From positions 1-17,994 of the forward strand of contig CAKSGG010000065.1 in the NCBI GenBank assembly GCA_934454215.1: a stretch of 17,994 bases of DNA. The letters run 5' to 3'. This DNA comes from an uncultured Clostridia bacterium. Lineage in GTDB: Bacteria; Bacillota; Clostridia; UBA1381. Positions 1 to 8,608 of this stretch are shown piece after piece (position 1 is the stretch's first letter; each line of letters begins with the position of its first letter). The notes under the pieces were generated by a model that was not told where the DNA came from, made no database searches, and saw nothing but the letters and a program-made list of their open reading frames with translations. A program made the translations under genes and the position numbers.

Positions 1-1951
1 CATCTGTACCGTCGGCAGCTTTTAACGAAATGCCGTTTACTTCGGCAACAGACGATGTAAGCTGTATATTAATCTTCCCTATAAGCGGTGTAATGTTATC
101 TGTAATTTCAAGACTGTTTTCCGCCAAATCCAAAGCCGTAACAGACGTCATATACATTTTCTGTTCAATTTCTTCAAGCTTTAAATTATCAATGTATGTA
201 ACATTCTCTGCTCCGCCTCTGTTCCAGAAATAGAAAGCGCCTGCATTTTCTTCAATTGCATTATCCTTTTCGTCCTTTAACATCGGCAGAGTATAACTTC
301 CGACTTCCTTATTTTCAGCTTTATCCGTAAGCGTATACTTCATATATCCGTTTGCCTTTGTTTCATTGATTTCAGCCGTTACAGTATACCATTTACCGTT
401 CGCCTGTGAAACAGGAATTGTATTTACATCGTCAAACGTATGCTTATATGTGTCCAAACCAACCAGTGGGTTATATGCTCCGAGCAAATATTTATCATTT
501 ACTATCAAAGCCGTACCGTCTGTTGTTTCGGTCTCCCCTGTTGTCATAATATCATAGCTGATTTTATACGGAGCGTCCTTGCTCTTATCAATATCAAAAT
601 AAATATATGCACCGCAAGGCAGTTTCAGCTTACCATCCTCTATAGAACCGTTTACATTTCTTCTCCAGCCGTTTCCGTCCGCATAAAGCGCCTCAATATC
701 GGACACCTCAAAATCCTCTTCAAAATTAATACTTGAACCGATATTTTCAAGCTTTACATCATCAATATATACAGTTGACTCGTTTGAACCGCTGTTCCAG
801 AAGCATATCCTCTTTCCGAAAATACTGTCCGTTACGGTTTCTCCTTTTTCCGAGTTCCATAAGCCGTTTACCTTTGTTCTGTACAAAACGTCGCCGTATT
901 CATTTTTCAGCGTCCACCTTGTATACTGCAAGCCCTCTTTTTCGCAGAAATCAACCTCAACCGTATACTGTTCATTATTATAATCCGCCGTTGAATATTC
1001 AACCGAATAATCCTTAACATTCAGGGCTTTAAATGAAAAGCCTAAATTGCTGTCATAGCCTCCAAATCCTCTGTTTGAGCTTCTGTCTCCGTAAATCTTA
1101 ACATTGTTTCCGTTCGTCACTCCCTTGATTTTATAAGAAAGTCTGTATGCACTGTTCTTATCGCTTACGTCGGGAATGTACAAATACGGATATTTCCCTT
1201 GCGGTATAGCCATAGAATCATTCTCAAACACTGCTCCCTGCTGTTCCCACAAAGATAAATCAAACTTATTATCCGTGAAATGCTCTTCAAAAATTACATT
1301 ACTTTCGGGAATTTCCCCAATCTCCTTTAATACAACGTCGTCTATATACACATTACCCGTATTATTCTTATTCCAAAAACACAGGTTGTTCAGCGATATA
1401 CTGTCAAACATACCGCACGCAGTACCGTTCTTATATATTTTATTGTCTTTTTCTGCATACAACTCCTGTCCGTTTTCATCAAGTATTGTATACTTGATAT
1501 ATCTGTGAACAGCGTCTGTACAGAACTCTGCTTTAACCGTATACCACACATTCAATCCCGTTATATCCGCCAAATCATCTATTGAAGTATATTTCTTAAA
1601 GTTTCCTATTCCCGTTCCGGGAACGGCAGTTCCGAAACCAATATCCATTCCGCGGTTATAATTCATCATTGTTCCGCCTGCCGTATCAAACTTCATTCTG
1701 TACGAAAATTCATATATTTTAGAATCTGCCGTGCCTGCAAAATTAAGCTGAGGCCAGCCTCCCTGCTTTATTTTCAGCACATCATTTTCAACAACTCCTC
1801 CATTTGCATTCCAGCTTGAATCCAATGCGGTATCACCGTTAAAATCTTCCGAATAAATAATATTATTCCCATTTTCAGCCCTTACAGCCACGGCAGTGCC
1901 TGCAAGCATTGTCACTGATAAAACAATACTCAATATTTTTTTTGTTTTCAT
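1..1951 (-). CDS. Secreted multi-module LamG-like carbohydrate-binding protein, 3' end beyond window
   Basis: Seen: an open frame runs unbroken for 650 residues from the ATG at 1951 to the window edge. The start has a GGAAGG ribosome site six bases upstream. Residues 1-25 form a signal peptide (MKTKK, hydrophobic stretch, AVRA before ENG). Three beta-rich modules of about 190 residues follow, at about 31-216, 218-405 and 408-597. Each opens with a phrase like IIYSEDFNGDTALD, VIFEEHF or INFEEDFEV, has a WYTV or QYTV strand near its middle, and closes with FWN followed by VYIDDVVLKEI or a close variant. An SbsA-like Ig domain begins near 605 and is cut off. Known: such concanavalin/LamG-like sandwiches often bind glycans. 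It is an enlarged paralogue of the 660-residue protein at 8609-10591. Inferred: a secreted or surface glycan-binding protein. No catalytic motif is seen, and a missing C-terminal enzyme or anchor domain cannot be excluded. Confidence 0.85.
   Translation of the reverse strand, partial: MKTKKILSIVLSVTMLAGTAVAVRAENGNNIIYSEDFNGDTALDSSWNANGGVVENDVLKIKQGGWPQLNFAGTADSKIYEFSYRMKFDTAGGTMMNYNRGMDIGFGTAVPGTGIGNFKKYTSIDDLADITGLNVWYTVKAEFCTDAVHRYIKYTILDENGQELYAEKDNKIYKNGTACGMFDSISLNNLCFWNKNNTGNVYIDDVVLKEIGEIPESNVIFEEHFTDNKFDLSLWEQQGAVFENDSMAIPQGKYPYLYIPDVSDKNSAYRLSYKIKGVTNGNNVKIYGDRSSNRGFGGYDSNLGFSFKALNVKDYSVEYSTADYNNEQYTVEVDFCEKEGLQYTRWTLKNEYGDVLYRTKVNGLWNSEKGETVTDSIFGKRICFWNSGSNESTVYIDDVKLENIGSSINFEEDFEVSDIEALYADGNGWRRNVNGSIEDGKLKLPCGAYIYFDIDKSKDAPYKISYDIMTTGETETTDGTALIVNDKYLLGAYNPLVGLDTYKHTFDDVNTIPVSQANGKWYTVTAEINETKANGYMKYTLTDKAENKEVGSYTLPMLKDEKDNAIEENAGAFYFWNRGGAENVTYIDNLKLEEIEQKMYMTSVTALDLAENSLEITDNITPLIGKINIQLTSSVAEVNGISLKAADGTD
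161..733 (-). repeat. Second-type LamG-like module (B), shared with the paralogue at 9302-9877
   Basis: The third module of the leftmost gene corresponds to the second module of the 660-residue protein. Both contain GNGWR(K/R)N, then DG.LK(I/L)P.GAYIYFD, then YK.SYDIM, then G.WYTV.(A/V), then FWNR and YIDN.K. At DNA level the plus-strand string ttctccagccgtt occurs at 661 and again at 9811. The arrangement is therefore A-A-B here and A-B in the paralogue. Confidence 0.75.
737..1858 (-). repeat. Tandem duplicated LamG-like module (A1, A2)
   Basis: Two consecutive copies of the same module lie inside the leftmost gene, at about 1307-1858 and 737-1306. Both have an opening E-D/E-x-F, a K-x-P-Y/Q-L strand, a stretch with YxLSYKIK or YEFSYRMK, a heptad like R-Y-x-K/R-x-T-L/I, and an end resembling CFWN followed by YIDDV. 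The single copy in the paralogous gene at about 9926-10495 matches them best. Boundaries are judged by eye. Confidence 0.7.
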
Positions 1952-1967
1952 TTTAACCTTCCTTTCC

Positions 1968-1982
1968 GCTGCAATCCGCAGC
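1968..1982 (-). other. Intercistronic hairpin just upstream of a ribosome binding site
   Basis: On the transcript strand GCTGC, a five-base loop GGATT, then GCAGC form a perfect 5-bp stem, extendable by one U-G pair. It is followed directly by GGAAAGGAAGG, the ribosome site of the leftmost gene. There is no U tract after it, so it is not a standard intrinsic terminator. It lies in the widest inter-gene gap seen (46 nt). A role in mRNA processing or stability is only a guess. Confidence 0.35.
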
Positions 1983-1997
1983 ATAAACATTATCTTG

Positions 1998-4607
1998 TTA
2001 TTTGTAAATCACAAACATTTTGGGTGTCCCTTGATAACTTTGCATTATGACAATTGAGCAGTCGTTTCCGTCCTTATAATATGTTCTTGCGTCCGTAAAA
2101 TCTCCTGCGGAGATACTTTTGGAATCAGCGTCGTAAATCAAAATTGGCGAGCCTTGTTTATCAGCAAGCTGTTCTGCCATATTCGGAGAAGTTCTTCCGA
2201 TTTTGATAACTCCGTCAACAACGTCATTTACATAGCCTCTTACTATACCGAACGACTGACCGAATTGGCTGTCTGTTTTCTTATCGTCTTTTATTTCGCC
2301 GTTTTCGTCAATATCATTTTTAGGGTCAAATAAAATCTCATAATCTGTAATCTCTTTTCTGTCATTTTGTTTAATTCTCAAAAGCATTCCCTTTTTGATA
2401 TTCTCAAACGATACGCCCTCGCCTGCCATAAAAACAGACGGCTCTGTACTGTTGTACCCCGTCAATGCGCTTACCGCCTCTTCATCGGAATTAAGCATTG
2501 TTACAACGTTATCAACTAAGAACGGACGTACATTATAATCCCACACACCTCCTTGTCCGGTACTTTGCATAACGGCTAACTGCTCATAGCCTATGCGTTC
2601 TTTTGTTTTATATGTTTCAAGCATATAGCCTGTAGCATCAATTAAATCAGCTTTTGATTTTATTTGAAATTCGTCCTCCGAAGCCGTTTCCAGCTTTGAC
2701 TTTTCCGGCACGCTGAATATAACGGTACTTGAATTTACAATTCCGTTTCCTCCCAGAAAGCCTGTCCATTTATAGGTATATGCTCCGTAAGGCATGCTTA
2801 CCGATAATGAATTATCAAGCTTTTCACTGTCGGGATTTACATATGACGTATCTATACTTGTTACTTCCGAATTTTCATTCATTGTAATAAGCGCTATCTG
2901 CGGTTTAAAGCTTGAATTTTTATCGTTTCTTTCCTCATTCAAAGCCGCAATGACATCTTCCATGTTTTTCTTAACCGCTCCGTCAACTGCTACTTTGTCC
3001 GAACAGTACAGTTTCATACATTTACCGTTTTGATGAAGAACCTTTAAAATTGCTTTATCCTCGTTTGCGTCATAAATACCCTTGTAAATGTATACGGCCG
3101 ATGAGCTGCCGCTCCTGTATTCTATATATGCAATGCGGCTTTTATAATCCAGATACAGTTTCACATCATCTCCGCTTTTCGGCAAAGCGATCGCAGATGA
3201 CAGCGGCAGCAAATATAACGTTCCGCCGATATATATTTCGGTTCCCTTATCGGTTTGAGCCATACTCTCAATTTTCCCCTCTGCGCTCAGAGATGACATA
3301 ACGGTCTTGATATATTGATTATCAAACGACTTGTAAATACTTAAAACCATACCTTCTTTAATGTCCTCGAATGTTTTTCGGCTTCCGTCCGCCTCTTCAA
3401 TCGAAAAATAATCATAATTACTGCTATTCAAGTCTATTCTTGTCGTTTGATTGGTTCTGTCATATACCTTTAAATCTGCCGTATTTATTCCGCCTACCGT
3501 TATTGTTTCGGACTTTTCCACGATTGCAGCAACAGCCGTATTTCCGTCAAGTATAAGCTTTACTCTGTATTCGGGCAGATTGAATATCTCATCAAGCCCG
3601 CTCCCCACCTCGCGACCGTTATACAGAACGGTAATTCCTCTGTCAAGCTTGACTTTTCTTGACGCATTTTTTGAGTTCAGGTATTTTAATTCAAATGTAT
3701 TTTTATTAAATTCGTCCACAAAATCAGCTTCAATTTCAAGCACGTCTGTTTTACCCGTAGATTTCGCCCACAAAACCGTATTAGTTTCATTCACATCATC
3801 TTTACGGTAAAAAAATTCCACTTCTTCTCCCAGATAATCTTCCATTATAAGCTCTGTCTTGTACACATCATTATCAATCTGTACATCATCGTCTTTTGCC
3901 AAAACCTTACCCGTAAGAGACATTCCCGACGCTGCCTTTACAGTCCCCTCGTCATAATATATATCATGATAAAATGACAGCAAGGTTTCATCTCCCTCGT
4001 CATAGCTGATATCATTTCCGCCCTCAAAATTTACGGCTATCATTTTCGTTTTCATCGCATCATAAACGATAGTGAACATATCGCCTCTTGTAACGGGGCT
4101 TTCCGCCGAGCCTTTCACCTTCAAATCAAGCTCCGATGCAATACTCATATACCCCGAAGGATAGCCTCCTCTTAAATCCGCACTGATATTATAGTGCATC
4201 AGCGTCAAAAGAACTTTATACACCTGCCCCAATTCAATAGGCTTTTCAGGTTCAAATCTTTTTTCTTCAACTCCGTTTAATATACCCATTTCGGTCAATG
4301 CGGATATACTCCCGTAAGCATAATGATTTTTTGGGACATCATAATAATACTGACCGTCCGCACCGTACTCATCCGCATTAACTATTCTTGCGGCAATTCT
4401 TGCAAAATCCCCTCTTGATACATATTCGGACGTTACCGTGTTATAATCATAGTAATCCGTAATAAAGCCAAGCATACGCAAAACCTCAATACGGCTGCTC
4501 ATTTTATCCGAAAGCTGTTTTTCATTTTCCGCATATATTGCCGTAACGTTTCCCAAGCACATTACCACTGTCAATACCGCACATAAAATCCGTTTAAGCT
4601 TATTCAA
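1998..4607 (-). CDS. SLH-domain cell-surface protein with large uncharacterised C-terminal region
   Basis: The 869-residue product has a signal peptide (residues 1-26, TAIYA before ENE). Three SLH-type repeats follow at about 37-82, 88-140 and 147-190, with the motif positions occupied by VSRGD, IELGQ and VTRGD; the middle motif is degenerate. Known: SLH triads anchor proteins non-covalently to secondary cell-wall polymer. Residues about 190-869 are beta-rich and acidic, with no catalytic motif I recognise. Short strand patterns such as VLxxDDDVQIDNDVY and ITVGG suggest repeated small beta units. The start is TTG at 4607, chosen because AAAGGAG sits nine bases before it and MNKLKRIL gives a proper signal peptide. 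It follows the other SLH gene by 17 nt. Inferred role: surface or S-layer component of the glycan locus; a structural or scaffold function is possible. Confidence 0.85.
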   Translation of the reverse strand: MNKLKRILCAVLTVVMCLGNVTAIYAENEKQLSDKMSSRIEVLRMLGFITDYYDYNTVTSEYVSRGDFARIAARIVNADEYGADGQYYYDVPKNHYAYGSISALTEMGILNGVEEKRFEPEKPIELGQVYKVLLTLMHYNISADLRGGYPSGYMSIASELDLKVKGSAESPVTRGDMFTIVYDAMKTKMIAVNFEGGNDISYDEGDETLLSFYHDIYYDEGTVKAASGMSLTGKVLAKDDDVQIDNDVYKTELIMEDYLGEEVEFFYRKDDVNETNTVLWAKSTGKTDVLEIEADFVDEFNKNTFELKYLNSKNASRKVKLDRGITVLYNGREVGSGLDEIFNLPEYRVKLILDGNTAVAAIVEKSETITVGGINTADLKVYDRTNQTTRIDLNSSNYDYFSIEEADGSRKTFEDIKEGMVLSIYKSFDNQYIKTVMSSLSAEGKIESMAQTDKGTEIYIGGTLYLLPLSSAIALPKSGDDVKLYLDYKSRIAYIEYRSGSSSAVYIYKGIYDANEDKAILKVLHQNGKCMKLYCSDKVAVDGAVKKNMEDVIAALNEERNDKNSSFKPQIALITMNENSEVTSIDTSYVNPDSEKLDNSLSVSMPYGAYTYKWTGFLGGNGIVNSSTVIFSVPEKSKLETASEDEFQIKSKADLIDATGYMLETYKTKERIGYEQLAVMQSTGQGGVWDYNVRPFLVDNVVTMLNSDEEAVSALTGYNSTEPSVFMAGEGVSFENIKKGMLLRIKQNDRKEITDYEILFDPKNDIDENGEIKDDKKTDSQFGQSFGIVRGYVNDVVDGVIKIGRTSPNMAEQLADKQGSPILIYDADSKSISAGDFTDARTYYKDGNDCSIVIMQSYQGTPKMFVIYK

Positions 4608-4616
4608 TTCCGACCT

Positions 4617-4623
4617 CTCCTTT
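4617..4623 (-). promoter_or_regulatory. Ribosome binding site supporting a TTG start
   Basis: AAAGGAG on the minus strand lies nine bases before TTG at 4605-4607. No ATG is placed nearby to use this site, and the TTG opens a clean signal peptide, so TTG is taken as the real start of the 869-residue SLH gene. Confidence 0.7.
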
Positions 4624-4624
4624 C

Positions 4625-6229
4625 TTACCGTATTTCTTTCAAAATCCCGTAAACCACCTTTGCCGCCTGCGCTCTTGTCGCATTGCCCGACGGGTCAAAC
4701 TCCGTATCGCTTACACCGTTCACGATTCCCATTCCGTACAATGCTTTAACCGCTTCCGACGCATAGCCTGCAATTTTATCGGCATCGTCAAAGGCAAGCT
4801 CTTTCGGCTGAATATTTACATTATATTTTTTGAGAACATTATACAGCATTACAGTCATATCCTGTCTTGAAATATTCGCACCGATTCCGAATTTTGATTC
4901 GCCCGTTCCCATAACGATTCCGTTTTTATATGCGATGTTCACATATGAAACAAACCAATCGTCTGATTTTACATCTGAAAAACGGTTGCTGTATTCCTCA
5001 TTTTGAAGTTCCAGTGCGCAGACGAGAATTTTTACAAATTCTTCTCTTGTAATAAATTCGTTCGGTTTAAAATAACCCTTGCTCCTGCCGTTAATAATTC
5101 CCTTGTCGGCCAAAGCCAAAATCGCCTCGGACGCCCATTCCACTCCGTCAATATCATTAAATTCGGCGTGAATTTTTTCGGGCTGAGCCGTATTTGTTAC
5201 GTTTCCGTAAAATCCGCCCGAATTACCTCCGTTTCCGCCGCCCGTTATCGGCGTAGAATTGCCGAACGAAAGCTTTTTATAATCCTCCAGCAATGCCGCA
5301 CCGTCTTTATAGCTCTTTCCACACATTGCTTTATAAACGCTTGATGACGCCGAATCGGTAATTCCTATTACAGAACCGTATTTATTCAGAATATTCTGTA
5401 CATCTTCATATCCGCTTGCATATCGAACCTCCGATAAAATCAGACATTCTTTTAAATTGTTTTCAAACTCAGCGAAATTCTCCATTGTCCTGCCGTTCAT
5501 TGCCGACGTAACGTATTTTTGCTTTTCTTCCGTATCCGCAAGCTTTAGAAAATCCGCTGCCGTTTCACTTGTTTTTAATGTCGTTTCCAAAAGATATAAT
5601 TTTATATTTGTCATTTTTGATTCTTCAATCGCACCCATTAAAACAAACGAGTTAAAGTCCTTTATGTTTTTATCAGACTGTTCGGCGTTTAATTTTTCTT
5701 TATTAACGTAATTCATGTACGCAGTAAAATCCTCCAAGCTGCTGTACAATGTTAAATCCAAACCTAAATTACTGCTTTTTGATTCAATATAATTTTTAAA
5801 ATCAGAATAATTTCCTGCCGCCGCAAGCTCATTTAATTCAGCAACGGCTTCCGCATAATCGTTTGCATTTACAAGAGCTATTTTAAATTCTTCTCCCGTA
5901 TTGCCGCTTACAAGCTTTGCACAGTATCTGTTCGGGTTAAGAGAACCGTACTCAACCGTAAAAGAAAATTCATGTCCGTTTGCGCCGGCCTGATAACGGT
6001 ATAAAATCATATCGCTGTTATCGGGTTCGGTTCTTAAATCCTCAAACGTCTTATTTTCGGCAAGTATCTGCAATGCAGTATAAGCATTTTCCTCCGCCGC
6101 CATTCCGCTGATTTTCACCGTATTGTCCGCATAATCATATTCACAGGAATACTGCGCAGCCAAAGCCGCACTTCCTCCGAACACCGCAAGCATGACAGCC
6201 AATGCTCCTTTCAGTATTTTTCCATTCAT
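4625..6229 (-). CDS. SLH-domain surface protein with N-terminal beta module and helical middle
   Basis: The 534-residue product has a signal peptide (residues 1-25, AALAA before QYS). Residues about 30-118 form a beta module (start DNTVKISG, end near RYCAKLVSG). An alpha-helical, charged region spans about 120-320 and holds two similar units (YSDFKNYI and YEDVQNIL, each followed by a Leu/Ile-Gly-Leu/Ile step). A Gly/Asn/Ser-rich linker lies at about 325-348. Three SLH repeats follow at about 355-406, 416-468 and 479-530, with motif positions ITREE, ISRQD and ATRAQ. Known: such triads bind pyruvylated secondary cell-wall polymers. No catalytic residues are recognisable. AAAGGAG lies eight bases before the ATG, and the upstream glycosidase gene ends 17 nt away. 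Inferred role: wall-attached partner or binding protein of the glycan locus, anchored by its C-terminus whereas its neighbour is anchored by its N-terminus. Confidence 0.9.
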   Translation of the reverse strand: MNGKILKGALAVMLAVFGGSAALAAQYSCEYDYADNTVKISGMAAEENAYTALQILAENKTFEDLRTEPDNSDMILYRYQAGANGHEFSFTVEYGSLNPNRYCAKLVSGNTGEEFKIALVNANDYAEAVAELNELAAAGNYSDFKNYIESKSSNLGLDLTLYSSLEDFTAYMNYVNKEKLNAEQSDKNIKDFNSFVLMGAIEESKMTNIKLYLLETTLKTSETAADFLKLADTEEKQKYVTSAMNGRTMENFAEFENNLKECLILSEVRYASGYEDVQNILNKYGSVIGITDSASSSVYKAMCGKSYKDGAALLEDYKKLSFGNSTPITGGGNGGNSGGFYGNVTNTAQPEKIHAEFNDIDGVEWASEAILALADKGIINGRSKGYFKPNEFITREEFVKILVCALELQNEEYSNRFSDVKSDDWFVSYVNIAYKNGIVMGTGESKFGIGANISRQDMTVMLYNVLKKYNVNIQPKELAFDDADKIAGYASEAVKALYGMGIVNGVSDTEFDPSGNATRAQAAKVVYGILKEIR

Positions 6230-6246
6230 ACTCTATGCTCCTTTCA

Positions 6247-8589
6247 TTACCGCATTTCATAAAACGGCGTTATCGGCTTTAACATTTCGTCCCACAGGAA
6301 TAATTTCGCCATATCTGTATTCGGTAAATTTTTCAAATCCACAATCGCTTCACCCTCCAAACCGTTCCAGACAATTTGTTCCGAGGATACCGAAAACGCC
6401 GTATCACCGTCAACAACTCCGTAAAATTTTAAGTTTGATAAATTGTTTTCGGTTCTGTTCAGAGTAAGCTTTACTTTAATATCATCACCGCTTTTCGCAT
6501 TTTCAAGATTATCCGCCGTACTTCCGTTAATCAAATATTGCAGCTTTATATCCGTATACAATGCACTGCGCCCGACTAACTCTTTTTGCTCTCCGTCAAA
6601 CACATAAACCGAATATCTGTCGTTCATATTTTGCAGTGCAAGCTTAAACGAATATTCAGAAAGCGAATTTGATTTACTTTGCTGAATGGATACATATGAC
6701 GGAATAAGCGAGTTTTCCTTTACCGCCAAAAGCGTGACATCGGTTTGCGCCGTTTTTGCAATTCCGCTTACGGAAATAATATTGCCGTTTTTTGTTATCC
6801 TTGTTTTTTCACCGCTTTTTACCGTTGATACAACATAAACAGGCTCACTGCTCAATTGATATGAACCGCTTGACGTTATCTCATTTCCTGCCATGTCGTA
6901 CACCTTAACCTCAGCATCACTTGCGGCCGTTATAACAGGCTGTGCCGAATCCGTCATAACCGTTTCACTTCCGCTGTCTCCCCGTTTTATTGTCAATTCC
7001 GCATTTTTCCCCGTATGCTCCCAAATAACATAAGTGTACTGCTTTGTAAATTCCGTTTCTTTTTTAAAGCCGTAAGCGCTGAAATTTCTTGTTCCGCTGT
7101 AAGCTCTTTCATACAAGCCGTCCTTAAATTCCGCCCCCGCAAGCCTTTTATTCATATGTGAAACCGCTATATAGGCAGGCTTTACAGATGTGTAATTTTT
7201 TCGTATAATTCCATATCGGTTTTCGCCCTCCGAAAGATTCGTTCCCTTACTCACAAAATTATACAGATTTGCCATCTCAACCATAGGCTCGGCTCTTGAC
7301 ATAACAGCCGTTCTCACATCAGCTGCCGCCTGTTCTCTCTCATTCTCCGATTTTGAACCAAATTCGGTAAGCCACAGCTTTATTCCCGAAGTTCCGTCAC
7401 GCTCCGCAGCCTCATTCAAAAGAACTTTTGCGTCATCAAGCTGTGTAAAAAACGCCGCATTCGATTTGCTTAATTCATCTCCGTAGCCTACGGTATACGT
7501 ATACGGATGAAACGAAAAGCCGTCCATATATTTCGTAATACCGTCTACCGCCAAAAGCTCCTCTGCAAATCCAATCGTATTATCATTTGCAAATGCGCAT
7601 AAGCCTGCCGATATTACCGTGGCATCGGAATCCACTTCTTTTATTGCCTTATATGCCGTTTTCAGCATTTCGGCATAATCAGCTCCGCTCACATTCACAT
7701 ATTGCGACGGATTCCGGCTTTTATATGTTCTTAATATATCAGGCTCATTTCCTATTTCAAATATAGGCTTTGTTCCTTTGAATTTTTTTGCCACGGCAGC
7801 GCAAAATCTTCCATATGCCGCTATTTGCTGTTTAAGCGTATAGTTATTGCCTGCACAATATGGATGCTCCGCACAAACCGTTTCATCATACGCATGAGGG
7901 AACAGATTTCTCGTATATATGTAATTCTGAGCATTAAGAATCAATATGGGTGATTTTTGTCCGCCTTTTCGTTCTTCATTAAATATTTGCTCCTGCCACT
8001 CGGGAAGCTGCGGATTTCCGGCAGTCTTTTCACATATCGACCACCTTATATCGTCACGATTCCTTGAAAATCCCGCCTTTGACGCAAGCTCGGTATTTTT
8101 CAAAACATCTTCATATTCGGGGTTATCTCCCAGATGAAATGTGGTTGACAGCCATTCATTTTGTTCGCTGTTTTCAACAGAAAACGCAAACTCAGCGTTT
8201 TTTGTAAATGTATTGGAATTTTCGTCCGTTACTTCAAACTTAAAATTATAATTTCCGTACGGAATTGCACCGTCAACAGCAATGCTTGTCATAAGCGTCT
8301 CTTTTGATTTTAACGTTACGTTTTTTGATTTATTCCATACAACGGAATTGTTTATGTCATACACGCTTGAATTAAGCAAAAGGTTTATTTCCTTTCTGTA
8401 CGGATTTTCAAGCCTTACTCTGAACTTAGGCTGCTCCGTCTCAAAAAATACTCCTGCCGAAGCGTTTATGCTTAATGAAAACAATTCGTCGGAAAAATCA
8501 TAAACAGCCGCATATCCGAAGCTGCCGAATGTCAGCATAAATATCAACACTGCCGAAACGGCAATATGAACTTTTTTACAAATTTTCAT
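6247..8589 (-). CDS. Secreted clan-A-like glycoside hydrolase (GH39/GH5-like), family uncertain
   Basis: The 780-residue product has a signal peptide (residues 1-27). An Ig-like beta domain spans about 40-140, and a TIM-barrel-like region spans about 150-480. The barrel holds FEIGNEPD with the likely acid/base Glu282 after Asn281, a FSFHPY strand near 358-363, and LWLTEFGS with the likely nucleophile Glu409. These match the Asn-Glu and Glu strand-end motifs of clan GH-A retaining enzymes. A small beta domain with VYDMAGNE and EPVYVVS follows, at about 500-590. Then come a beta module at 600-667 (ISVSG) and a C-terminal module ending FLWDEMLKPI. No SLH, dockerin or sortase signal is seen. A GAGAGGAAT-type ribosome site is spaced rather far (about 12 nt) from the ATG. 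The exact GH family and substrate cannot be told from sequence alone; action on a plant-type glycan is inferred from the locus. Confidence 0.8.
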   Translation of the reverse strand: MKICKKVHIAVSAVLIFMLTFGSFGYAAVYDFSDELFSLSINASAGVFFETEQPKFRVRLENPYRKEINLLLNSSVYDINNSVVWNKSKNVTLKSKETLMTSIAVDGAIPYGNYNFKFEVTDENSNTFTKNAEFAFSVENSEQNEWLSTTFHLGDNPEYEDVLKNTELASKAGFSRNRDDIRWSICEKTAGNPQLPEWQEQIFNEERKGGQKSPILILNAQNYIYTRNLFPHAYDETVCAEHPYCAGNNYTLKQQIAAYGRFCAAVAKKFKGTKPIFEIGNEPDILRTYKSRNPSQYVNVSGADYAEMLKTAYKAIKEVDSDATVISAGLCAFANDNTIGFAEELLAVDGITKYMDGFSFHPYTYTVGYGDELSKSNAAFFTQLDDAKVLLNEAAERDGTSGIKLWLTEFGSKSENEREQAAADVRTAVMSRAEPMVEMANLYNFVSKGTNLSEGENRYGIIRKNYTSVKPAYIAVSHMNKRLAGAEFKDGLYERAYSGTRNFSAYGFKKETEFTKQYTYVIWEHTGKNAELTIKRGDSGSETVMTDSAQPVITAASDAEVKVYDMAGNEITSSGSYQLSSEPVYVVSTVKSGEKTRITKNGNIISVSGIAKTAQTDVTLLAVKENSLIPSYVSIQQSKSNSLSEYSFKLALQNMNDRYSVYVFDGEQKELVGRSALYTDIKLQYLINGSTADNLENAKSGDDIKVKLTLNRTENNLSNLKFYGVVDGDTAFSVSSEQIVWNGLEGEAIVDLKNLPNTDMAKLFLWDEMLKPITPFYEMR

Positions 8590-8608
8590 TTTTATAATTA
8601 TTCCTCTC

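Noticed and set aside
7493..7504. Perfect 12-base palindrome GTATACGTATAC
   Set aside because: It lies within the catalytic-domain coding sequence, where it encodes a Tyr/Val/Thr run; no second copy or promoter context was seen.
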